Below are positions 51,153 through 62,130 of a DNA stretch of 64,000 nt, piece by piece. The notes beneath the pieces are model-generated. The model did not search any database, had not been told where the DNA came from, and saw only the letters and a list, made by a program, of their open reading frames with translations. The stretch comes from Anarhynchus alexandrinus (taxonomy: Eukaryota > Chordata > Aves > Charadriiformes > Charadriidae): NCBI GenBank assembly GCA_008711295.1, contig VUYV01000044.1, forward strand, positions 1,121,201-1,185,200. The letters run 5' to 3'. The translations under genes were made by a program, and so were the position numbers. Every line of letters begins with the position of its first letter. Position 1 is the first letter of the stretch.

Positions 51153-51929
51153 CACAGTGCATAAAAGCCTGATAAATTGCTTGTTGAGTTGCACATACTA
51201 GTTTTAAACTAATATTTGTGGTAGCTTTTATGGTCTTCTGCACAGGAAATGTGATATGAGGTAACTCTTAATACAGAGAATAGTACAATAGTATGTGGTA
51301 CCTCAGAATGCTATGGCTCTGTTGTGCTTGACTCAGTGTGGACAGCTGGTTAGGAAAAATCCTACACAAATTAATGTTATATCCATAAATGAGGCCAACA
51401 AAAATTAGGGTACATGAAATAATAATTTAAGACTGTCATGTGATTCAAGCAAGCTGGCCAGCAACAGATAGGATCTCTCTTTGTTAGAGATGGGAATTGA
51501 ACACTGGGTTTATTGTTCCATGTTTTAATTTTCTAAAGATTCAACTTATCACATGTTAACAGGAGAAAAAAGGCTTCATCTTCTCATGGAGATTTTTTGA
51601 TTTGTTTAGGTATAAGTGAAACACATCATGAAAGGACTATGGCCAAAGGTAAATGATGCAGTTATTGGGAGTCACACAATGTGTTTGGTCTCGGGTTCAT
51701 GAATCAGGATTTACTTAGGGAGGTGAGTGTCACAGATATTTAGAATTACCTCTAGAGATGGGGGACTCCTGAGCTATGGGAAGTCAAGTGAATAAGTTTG
51801 AAAGCATATTTAATGCTGTACCTTTTGTGTGTGTGTGTTTTTCTGAGGTCCCTTTTAAATGGTGTAAAGGATTTGTGCATACTTAGTCCTTGTTAGCTCT
51901 AGTTTATTAAAGGTCTTCTGTTGCCAGAC

Positions 51930-51990
51930 AATTATAAGTGATTTGTCCAAAGGCAACGATACACATACAGTGAGATGGGGAGGATGCTGA
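51930..51990 (-). mobile_element. Weak MIR-like remnant
   Basis: TAAGTGATTTGTCCAAAGGCAAC resembles the antisense of the MIR core (aagtgacttgcccaaggtca). Flanks give little extra support, so chance similarity is possible. Confidence 0.3.
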
Positions 51991-53410
51991 GAGATACTGA
52001 TGGGTATCAGCAGCTGTTTCATACTGGAGGTTTATGTTAATTCTTCTTTAGATCTGCAACTATCATTCCAATTATGCAAAAAGTGCAGGTTGCACAATTA
52101 CTTATTAGGTAGACATTTGGTGCCATTTCTTGTGGTGCTGATTGATGACAACAACTCTCAATCAGATATCAAAGCTTTTTTCTAGAGTAAATCAGAAATC
52201 ACTTTGAATAGTGTAGAGGGTCAGGATGTTTAATGGGAGAAGAAAAGTGTCTTAAAGATAGAACATGCAAGAATGAAGCAAAGCATTTGTAGATTTCCTG
52301 ATATTTTTTTAGATGTCTTTCATTCTTAGTAAAGCACTAGTTCTTTAGTAAGTCTTGTTTCCTTGCATCCTTCAGTTGCTAGTAATTAAAATGCTAGGCT
52401 ACAGTCTTTGCAGGTGTAAATTGATAACATTGTAATGCAGCCAGTGGAACTAAGGTAGTATATGCTACGCAAATGTATGGCTTATTAAAACTAAAATTTC
52501 CACACATTCCTGCCTCTTGACTAAAATGGCTGGTTTTATGAGGCACTCCTGCTAAAATGTATTTTTATCTTTGGCTTTCATACACAGTAAAATGAAGACT
52601 TTGAATATGAAGTATGCTAAAACTCTGAAAACTCATATAAAAATCACTAGTTTCACAGTGCAATTAGTTTTATCTGTTAAGTGCAAAATAAACCAAAATC
52701 ACCTGAGTTACCAGGCTTTTTTAGTCCTGTGAAGAGGATATTGGGGAAAAGACTCAGAGAGTAAGAGTTAAACTGTAACTCAAAGCGGGTAAGATTCCTA
52801 GAAATTGTGCAACTTCAGAACACTTCAGCTTTGTGCAGTTCTGCAGCATTTGAGCAAATATAATTTTGCCAATGAAGCCATATTTAACATAGAAGTAATA
52901 GCAATATCAATATGGAAGACTTGGAAAGTGAAAACAGACTTAATGATTTTTCCCTTTTACAATTTTTTGGCAAATTCACATCTGCTAAGATACCTTTTCA
53001 AATCGACTTGTTTCAAAACAACTTTGTTGTATCTAAAGGAAGAAGAAAAATGAGTGAAAAAACATGTTAGACTCAGAGTGATAATTAGACACGGATTTTG
53101 TGCTGTTTGTCATTATCAATAGGAAGTCCAAGAATTCTGTTATCTCTGAGAAAAAGAAAGAAATGCATTCCTATCAGGTAACAAGCTCTATCTTATTGCG
53201 ATCAAGTCCTATTAGTAATATGGCATGTTTTCTTTAGTGAAGAAAAAGTGGAGAAAAGGTTGTGCCTGTAACGTTTCTTGAAGTAATAGCATATATAGCA
53301 AACACTAATCTATTTATGTCATAAAACTCTAAATTCTAACATTCTGAACTCTTAAGCACAGAGCACGATGTACAGAAGACTCAGTAAACTTTAATGTGTA
53401 GACTTCAGGA

Positions 53411-53522
53411 TCTTACTATTTCTATCCCCTTTACTTTCTATCTTCCTTGCTTGCTTACTTTCATTCATTAATTTCTTTTAACTCTCTTTCTCTCTTTTTT
53501 TCATCCTTTTGTTTTTCTTTCT
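53411..53522. repeat. Pyrimidine-rich tract
   Basis: About 110 bases of mostly C and T on the plus strand with CTTT, CTTG and CATT units and a run of seven T. An eroded simple repeat. Confidence 0.6.
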
Positions 53523-54452
53523 GGAAAAAGTTATGGGTTTTGTGTCGGTTCATGCTGGCACTGGACTATGAAACCTCCAGGCACTAGGCTGAACTGACAT
53601 TTATGACTGCCCTATCAAAGTTCTGGCATGTACTGTTGTTTTGCATGTTAATAAAAGGCAGATTATATTAGTCACCCTTTTACCACATGTAGTTTGGAGA
53701 AAGCTACAGCATACAGAGTCTGAATGTGGAGAAAGAGTACATCAGTACTAAAGTGTAGAAATAATTTAAAACTATTGTAAATTTTTTTTAAAAAATAGAA
53801 CTGTTATATTCTGTAAATGTTATGGTGCCTCGTTCTTCACCTGTCTTTGCTGGTGCCCTGTTGAGCAGCTGAGATGCATGCAATAAGCAGAAAATCTGAA
53901 CATGTAAATAATCAACCTAATGTAATTTTTCTATCTGTGTGTTTCTAGATGTATAGATTACCTACCATTTAATGCCACTGCACGTGGATCCTTTTGTGCA
54001 GCTATTCTAACATGATTGAAGTAGAATTTCTCGAGAATAGAAAGGCTGATAGATTCATATTTGCCTGCAAGGGTTTTGGGTTTTTTTCTTAGTTAATTTT
54101 TCTATCTATAATTATAAGTTTTAGTAAATTACAGACAGAACAGCTTATGCAATAACGTTAGCATTAGTTGGAATTGCTTAAAAATATACTGTCAGGCTCT
54201 CAAAATACATGAATACTGATTGTCTAAGAATTTCATTCTCGATACAGATAAAATTACTGTATTTTTATTTGCTTATTTGCAAAGTCCAGTGAAATGAGTT
54301 GCAGATGCATAGTCTCTGCCTCTTCCTGCCAATAACGCTGCATGTAAATGAAGATTGTTACATTACCAGTGAGCTATGCAGCTGTAGAGTCACACAATTT
54401 ACCACAAATCCACATGGTCTAGAGGGTTAGGAGTGAAAAATTTCTTCTCAGT

Positions 54453-54555
54453 CTTAATTCTGGTTATGCTAGTGATTTGCGCTGCAATCTTGGAAAAGTC
54501 ATTTCACCTTTAAATGCTTTGCTTTTCCATGCTAAAATTGAATTCATTATCACAA
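54453..54555 (+). mobile_element. MIR-like ancient SINE core, strongly diverged
   Basis: The order CTTAATTCTGGTTATGCTAG, then TGCAATCTTGGAAAAGTCATTTCACC, then a TTTTCCATGCTAAAATTGAA block follows the MIR pattern of 'ctggctctgcc', 'gaccttgggcaagtcacttaacc' and 'tttcctcatctgtaaaatgg'. Many substitutions have accumulated. Confidence 0.55.
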
Positions 54556-56652
54556 AGGCACGTAGTGAACACTCCTTATCATTTCCGTACTACAATCTGG
54601 AGGGAAGTGTTGTGTGGGTTTTTTGTTACTGTGATACCCAAAGTGGGCAAATATCCTCTGTAAAGAAATGCTTGAGATTAGACATGTGCAAATCCTGCTT
54701 GTTGTTATCTTTAAGAAATTAAAAAAAATGGGCTTCATCTCTCTTTCAGATGAAAGCTTAGGACATGACCTTAACCTCTAACTAGCATGTCACAAAGGGA
54801 TCCAAATTAGAATGGGAAAGATTTTTTGTAAAACTTCTGTATTTAGGAAATCACTTCTAAGATGAGCTGTATTTCATAAATTATTTTTCTAAAGAATAAC
54901 ATAACTATTTAAAAAAGAGTAGCTTTACACGTGATAAGGTATTTAGTGGTCTTCACCATGACATTAAATACTGCTGTAGTGTCAGGCAAGCCCTTCCTAA
55001 CCATTCTTTTGTGGGCACTGGAAAGAATTCACTTTGTATGAAAACCACCTAAGTAGAGAATGCTGTTGCAGGGTGCTACTCATTGCCAAAGTCTTACAAT
55101 CAGGCTGTGTCATAAAGCCATGGGAAGCAATGTGTTTATGTGTCTGCTGAAGGATCTGAATGCTTCCTTTATGCTTTCCTAAAGAATGCTTTGCTATATT
55201 TTAGCTCTTCCTTGCGTGTGGTCTGTGGAAAGTTTTCTGAGCACTGATAGCAGGTCTTGTCCTGCTGCATCTGGAGTGACTATTATATCCTCCACCTAAA
55301 CGTTGCTGTCTCCTGCTTTTCTAGATCTTTTTGTCTGTTGGGTTGTTAAGTGGGGCCTTTGGATGCCAGGTGTGCTGCTCAGGAGAGGTTTGGAAGAGCT
55401 GTAAAACTGACTGCAGTTGGTTCCAAAACCTCTATATAATTCCCTATGTTTTTTCACTTGCTTCTGATTGTACGGAAGCTTAATTCCGTTCAGCTTTTTG
55501 TCAAAATAGATTGTGGTAATTGTCAAATCATATACAGGCGTTTGAAGGCCAAAGCACTATCTCGTTCATGTTTCATCTATGAGTAGTGCTTTTCAGGTAG
55601 TATGTTCAGTCCTTGCAGAGCTAGTTTTCATTGATATATAAAATGGCAATGTTCTTATTGCTTCCTGTGCTGCAGCACTGCTGATGGTCATGTGTTGTAC
55701 CTGTGCTGTACAAGGGATATCCAAATGGTGTTTTGAACAGACAAAATTGGATTTCTTTGAAAATATTCTCAATAGCAAAATTCACTTAAGTGAAACCTAT
55801 TGAGATGATCCTATATAGATCTCAATAAATATCTTGTGGTGTTGTTTCCAGACTTGCATTTCATCACTGAGCGCACACTACTTGGTAGGAGCCTCTCTTT
55901 TCACATCCTGAGGTTAAACACTTGATTGTTTTGCTAGTTTGAGAACGGATTATTGAACATCTTTCCATTTAATGGGCTCCCAGACGGGAGCTGTGCAGAG
56001 ATCACAGTGAAGTCAAAATGACATTGCCAGAGGGTTTTATTGAAATCAAGTCAAAATGGAGCCAGCTTTGGCATGTCAAAACAGGCTAAAAAACCAAACA
56101 AAACCAGACCTGATTGTGTCTACAAAAACTCCCTGCTATTCCGGGTCTGGCATACCACACAACAGCTCCTGTGCTTTTGATTTTTGATTTGCAGCTCACC
56201 TAGCACTTCGAACGTAGTCATCCTGACTCATGCTTGTATTGATGCCTGATATGATGCTTGTACCGATGTCTTGATTTATGACTGTTAGAATATAGTAGAC
56301 CTGTCGTTCCCCTTCTAATTTGTAAAGATGCTTTAAGATGCTTTTTGGGATACAATTATTATTGCATCTGGAGATTTAATCTTTAGAAGGAGAACTGGCA
56401 TTCTGCTCAGTTCAGCTAATTCTTAGCAAAATGAAACTTTCAGTTGTTTATGAAGAATGAGATCTTCAGTTACTGTTCTTTGGTCTACATAGAAAACAAG
56501 ATAGTTGATCAAATGAGTATGACTGTCCCATAGAAACTGGACATACATCTCTTTATATGGTCATTCACGTTAGTTCCCAAAAGACTCCAGGCATAAATTT
56601 TAGAATTAAACATGCTATAGCCTTTGCACCTCTTATTTTATGGAATAAAAGA

Positions 56653-56671
56653 TTTAATTTAATTTAATTTA
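56653..56671. repeat. (TTTAA)n short repeat
   Basis: Between three and four tandem TTTAA units. Simple repeat. Confidence 0.8.
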
Positions 56672-57824
56672 GAAATGCTTTTGAAAATGTAAACTTAACA
56701 AGAGTGGACCAGACTACTTCACTTTCAGGTAAAAATGTAGAATATTTAGCAAGAACTACTGCAAGAAGTTATTTTTTTAAAGAGTGTGTTTTTTCTCCTC
56801 TGTCTGAATGAATTGCTTGACTGGCTGTAGAGGGCAAAGTTTGGAGAAAAACTTGATTTAAGGTTGACTGATCGTTGCACAACATACACCTATCTATGTA
56901 AGATACTGCCTGAGCTTTTCACAGATTATTTTAATTGGTACTTTTGCCCTTTGGCTTGAGTAATGTTTCACCAGCTTTAATGACCTGAATTAATCACATA
57001 TGTTACTCTTTTTCAGCTTCTTGTGCTATGCCATGTTTGGATGAGATCCTGGTTTTCAATAGTACTGTTAATAACAAAAACCTGTCTTATCATTTGCAAG
57101 TATTACTGGTTTTTGCCAAACGTGAAACTGGCATTTGAGAAAACATTGTAGAGTCCCATGAATAAACGTTATTAAAAAAAAAAAATAGATAGCTAGCTCA
57201 CATGTTGAAGATTTATGGGTCTTTTCAGGAAAAAGATTTAAAATTTGTATGACCTTGCATCTACTTCTTTTTTATTACCAGGATTAAAAGAATACTGTAG
57301 AAATGAAAAGTTAATGTTGCTTGTGACAATGCAGAAGCAACAGTGTTACGTCCTAGGGCTTGAACTACAGAATCTAGCATTGTTATTGGTATCTAGTAAT
57401 TCAGCTGTACCAGTAGAGGGAGCTTATGGTTTTGAATACCTGATAGCCAGACTTTCTACAGTGAGTTTCCGGTTTATCGTTGTCCTGGTTTGAGGTAAAA
57501 CAGAACCAATTATGTTCAGTAACTTTGCTTCTTAGCTGGGCTTCTTCTAACTACTGAAATTAACAGCATATTGTGCAGACAATGTTCACTTTCTCAGAGT
57601 GATAAGACCAATGTTTATAGCTGCTGCCCAGGCATGGTATGCAGAGAGGCTCTTGCTTATACTTATTGCCATAACACCCAAGGCCAACCAACTTTGTTGT
57701 TTGCCCCGTTGGAAGGGCGGAAGCGAAAAAACATAGTGGGGTCCCACCTGCAGGGAGGAGCGGACAGGACAGGTGACCCAAAACTGACCAACAGGGTATT
57801 CCATCCCATCTGCATCATGCTCAG

Positions 57825-57832
57825 TATAAAAG
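57825..57832 (+). promoter_or_regulatory. LTR TATA box
   Basis: TATAAAAG within the solo LTR, about 240 bases before the ATTAAA signal. It would have driven transcription of the provirus; whether the solo LTR is still active cannot be told. Confidence 0.75.
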
Positions 57833-58068
57833 CTGATGGATCAAAGGGTCGGGGCTCTTCCTTCAATGGCCGACGTCTGAGGAGGACCCTGTTCGTCTGC
57901 CTGTGATCCTGATCCTGAATCCAGATCCGGAATCCAGTTCCCGTCCGTCACCGAGTCCAGCCTGGGACTGGCCCAGTGCCAGCTGGTGTCGTGATTGTCA
58001 TCTCGGGAGCTTGATACGGTTTTGTATATATTTTTCATTATTTCTTTTTATTTTATTATTAATATTTC

Positions 58069-58074
58069 ATTAAA
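58069..58074 (+). terminator. LTR polyadenylation signal
   Basis: ATTAAA in an AT-rich part of the LTR downstream of the TATA box, followed by a T-rich and TCT-rich stretch. This fits the R-U5 poly-A signal of the former provirus. Confidence 0.6.
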
Positions 58075-61000
58075 GTAGTTTAGTTCTTTCTAAACTCATA
58101 AGTCTCTTTTTCCTCCTCTACCTCTCCCTCTGAAAAGGGGTAGAGGGGAGCATCTGTCGGTCCCATCTGGGGTCCCTTAGGTCCCCAGTAGCCAATTTGG
58201 CCTAAACCACGACAGTCGTTTGCTTACTTCTCCTTTCTACTAAAGCATGTTAGGAGAATAATATAGATAAAGGCAGAACTACCGGATGCTGTAAGTTGCC
58301 TTCGCAATTACTTTAATAACTATCCTTCCAAGTCTCCTGGCTAAGAATGGCTACCATCTGAACATTTTCAAGACTGCATCATCCACATTATAAATGTAAT
58401 TTATAACCACTACATTCCTTTTTATGATTGTTTAAAATATTGACAAATAATAAGTGAAAGAATATCCACTTGTATATCAGAGAAACCTTAAAAGCATGCA
58501 CATAAAATTCCAGAAAATTATTAAGACAATCCTATTAATATTAGAACTATAGGAACTCTATTTGACAGTCAAAAGAAAAACCTTTCTTTTAAGAAAATCG
58601 GCCTGAAATGTTCAGAAGTGGTCAGTTTGCTTTATTTAATCCAAACTGAACTGATACTTTATGAAATCAAGGGTATGTCAGCGCTGAACAAATTTGAAAA
58701 TCTTCCTTTCAAAGTATAGCTTTTTAAAATAATTGCCTTTGTAACATTCCACTCATTAATAGTTAGTTCATTCTTTGACCTTATTTGAAGGAAGTGGATT
58801 TTTTGTTCTATGCAGTGTTTACCAATTCCATGACAGATGAACCTCAGCCTATGCTTTGTTTCTTATTTAGCAGAATTCTCAGCAAACTGCATTTTAAACC
58901 AAGCCTTTTTCTGTTGTCAAAACCTGTGTGCTGGAAGGAAACCACAATCCAGAGTCATCTTGATTTTCTTCCCCGCTGCTTTCCAGGTTTACACAGTGCT
59001 TTCCCCTGCCTCTCTGAGGCATGAGGTTCAACTCTTTCTTTAGTATACTGACTGCAAAATTAATGCAGAAATATGTAATTCTTGCAGTTTTACTGTAAAC
59101 GGATTTGTACTTGGAGTTTTCAACTAGGGCAGCTGCACTTTAACTAGAAAGCGTGAGTTTGGGAAGTGTGAATGTATGCAATGCTTGTATTTTTCTATGT
59201 GTACTAAGATGAATCCTTTGTTATTGATGGAATTTACAAAATCATTGTAAACATTTGGAGTGAGAACATTTGCAGAAGATGTAACTTTGATTCCTGATAG
59301 CCCCGCTTTTAGTAAATTTGCAGCTATTTTCATTAAACACTGATACATAGATCTGTATGCCTAGGACGGACAGGGGTTGAACGGTAGATTACAGCAAAGT
59401 ATGATTTGATGGCTGTAGATGTCTTTGTAAGCAGGATGTTTCAGTGTTCTTGCCATGCACCGTGAACTTAGATACCATCTATATTCTAACTTTTATATTG
59501 TATTTACATATAAGGACAATGAATAAGTCAAACTCAATAAAATGCTCTGGGTGACTGACTACAGTCTGCTGGCAGCTTAGTACCTAATGGAGAACTATTC
59601 CAGTTTTATGTCTAATTATGAACAGTATGCGGTGTACAGTGTTAGGCAAAAGATATGGTGTTCAAACCACAAAACACATTAGCTCATTCATGGCATGCTT
59701 GCAGTGACTGCATTGGATGAGGCTATCTCTTAAAGAAGCTAGTGAGCATAGGATTTTCCCAACATATCATGTAATGTCACCAAAATGATGTGAAGAAAAT
59801 TGTCTCCAGTAAAGATCTTAAAATATTCTATTCATTCCTCTGTGACAGCTGTCAGATGGAAAACAAGACTAAGTAGATATTATCAAAGGGTTGGTATTCT
59901 AGATGGAAAAATCTTAATGAGGCTAACAAGATAACCAGATTGGGATGCTCTAAAAGAACCACTTCATAATTCATTAAATGACAGTGACCCTACGGAAGGC
60001 TCCTGTTTTGTTTTTTTTAATGCAAAGATAATTATTGAAATTATTCTAAAATTTTAATATATGATTATAAAATTCTACTGGGTTTTTTTGTTACCAAATG
60101 GAAGGAAGAAATGTTGGGAGGAAACGGAATTTTCTCCTGAAAGGAGGCACACTTAAGTGTGCAGATTTACTTGTGTTTCAGGCATTTTATTCTTCCAGAT
60201 AAGTCAGACAGGGGAAAGATGATGATATGATCAATGGCCATGAAATCAAAGTTTTTTTCATCTCAGTTATTTTTTATCAATGCACAATAAAATGAATAAC
60301 GACTACTTTAGAAAACTTTCTCTTTCTTTTAGCTTTTCAGTTTATTCAATAAGAGCAACCTACTCTGACTAAGGTGCAGCAAAGCCATGTCTTCTACAGC
60401 TTGGTTTACTGTATTGGAAACACTGCATCTCCATAAATCCAGTGGCTGGTGTCCTTCAACCTGTCCCTGTTGCCAGCTTCTGTGACTATCTCAACCTATA
60501 AACTTGAAGGCAACATCTGAATAAAACAGCAGGTCTCTTTGTCCAGACATAGAAAGACATCTTCACCTGAAAGATTTTTTCACAAAGCTTAGAGTTTTAC
60601 AAACTGTGCTGTGGGACCAGTTGCCTCCAATTCAGAAATAGTCAGCTGAGCTACATCACCTGAATGTCTCAGTTTAGCAAGTTCCAGTGACCTGGTATAT
60701 AACAGCTGTATTGTGGGTATTTCTTTTTTATTGAAACTTTGTCCTTCACCTGAAGAGTTTGCATTCTTCTTGTGCTTTGCAACTTATTTAATATTTTCCT
60801 TTCCACATAAAGTGGCAAATTCGTTTCCTTCTTCTTTTAAAAAGCAGACACAATGACTACATTCTTTTCAGTATGAAAAATTCTCACCTGTTGATGAATG
60901 TCAAGCAGCTGAGGGGAGAGATCTTATAATCCTTGGAGGTCACTTTCATCTAAGCTTGTTGGCAGAGTGAATTTTAATGCAGCTTCAGAATTTTGCCTAA

Positions 61001-61810
61001 TCTCCAAATTCCTCCTCATGATGCATCATTTTTCATTTCATTTTCATTACCAATTTCAGATTTGTAGCCAACTGTGTTTCTCAGCTGACATTTTTATGCA
61101 TTTATTTACAGTGATGTCATATTTTAAGCTGCTGACTAGTAAGATTGCAGTATCAGAATGCAGTAATTAGTTTGCAATATAATGTCCTTTTTTATTTCAA
61201 AAGGTCAAGATTTTGCTGCAAAGGATATTCTTCTCTCTTTTCAAACAGCTTTTTCATTTTCTAAATGTGTGTGATAAGTTTAGTATGAAGCACTAAAGTA
61301 AAGTGAAACTGGCAGTATCGCCAACTTCAAATCTTGAAAATTCATGAGTATGCCCAGTCATTCTCTCCCCAAAGCCATGAGATTTAAAAAACAAGCAAAG
61401 CTAGAATATTTCATTTGCTTTTTAGGAATTAAATATCTGGGATCTCCCTCATTATGTTTTTTCCTTCAACTGCATAGGAAGGAAAATTTTTAAAAGATAG
61501 AGACTTTCAGTAATTGCATGATTCTAAGAACTAAGACTCTCAGAAGGATGGTATTAACCTGCTATGTTTTAAGCTGGCAACACTGTGGAAGAGCATGGAA
61601 CAGTTGGGTGGAGGAGTCTGGCCTGTGTTGGCAATGTCGTTTAAAGGCACGAGGAGAAGGAAAAGGGAGCTGCTCATACAACTTTTCTTTCCAGGCTTTC
61701 AGTGCAATAGCCATTAGCTAAGCAATATCATGCAGGATTTTATTCAGCAGTAGGCCTTGAGGACAGGCTTATTATATGAGAACAATAACTGATAGGCCCT
61801 GTCTTTCCCA

Positions 61811-61950
61811 GAGTCTGTGGTAGCTCTTGAACTAGTATGGTGTTTAAATCTGGTCAAATTAATTGAGTTTTTGTTAATAAGAGTCTATGGTAGCTCTTGA
61901 ACTAGTGTGGTGTTTAAATCTGGTCAAATTAATTAACATTTTGTTAATAA
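61811..61950. repeat. Two-copy tandem repeat of a 70-bp unit
   Basis: Copy 1 is 61811-61880 and copy 2 is 61881-61950. Both start GAGTCT(G/A)TGGTAGCTC and end TTTTGTTAATAA. They have the same length and differ at five positions, three of them clustered near the 3' end of the unit (61865-61868 against 61935-61938). The bases GAGCTA after copy 2 resemble the start of a third unit. A fairly recent local duplication of unique sequence. Confidence 0.95.
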
Positions 61951-62084
61951 GAGCTACAAAAATCAAACTCCGTGGGAGTTATTTCCAGTAGCTGGCACTG
62001 GAAGTAGGATTTGAATCCTGTGGAGTTTCCTAGGTGCCATACAATTCAAATATTTATATTTTAGCAACTGACCTTCCTCCCTCT

Positions 62085-62130
62085 AACACCCTCTCCCCAT
62101 ACACACCCACCCCCCCAATCCCCCAATCTG
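62085..62130. repeat. C-rich low-complexity tract
   Basis: CCCTCTCCCC, CACCC and runs of up to seven C in about 45 bases; the minus strand is G-rich. Simple sequence. Confidence 0.65.

Larger units (their letters stand above)
51153..57480. other. AT-rich non-coding stretch, no gene recognised
   Basis: No gene is recognised. It contains a pyrimidine-rich tract (53411-53522), MIR-like remnants at 51930-51990 (weak) and 54453-54555, a TTTAA repeat at 56653-56671 and a poly-A run near 57173-57184. Confidence 0.45.
57481..58214 (+). mobile_element. Solo LTR of an ERVL-like endogenous retrovirus
   Basis: A 734-bp block begins TGTCCTGGTTTGAGG and ends CCTAAACCACGACA. The ends form an imperfect terminal inverted repeat of about 14 bases with the canonical TG...CA. 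It is flanked by ATCGT on the left and GTCGT on the right, a 5-bp target-site duplication with one change. Inside, on the plus strand, are a TATA box (TATAAAAG, 57825-57832) and a polyadenylation signal (ATTAAA, 58069-58074), in the order expected of U3-R-U5. No gag, pol or env sequence is present on either side, so this is a solo LTR left after recombination between two LTRs. The terminal sequence resembles ERVL-type LTR families known from songbirds; the exact family needs a library match. Short open frames inside it are not genes. Confidence 0.92.

Noticed and set aside
57560..58038. Overlapping open frames on both strands at 57.56-58.04 kb
   Set aside because: They lie inside the solo LTR, which is non-coding.
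60340..61000. Protein-like minus-strand reading resembling a decayed pseudogene
   Set aside because: One frame gives a stop-free run of about 65 codons, but stops across the wider region are as frequent as chance predicts and no parent protein is recognised.
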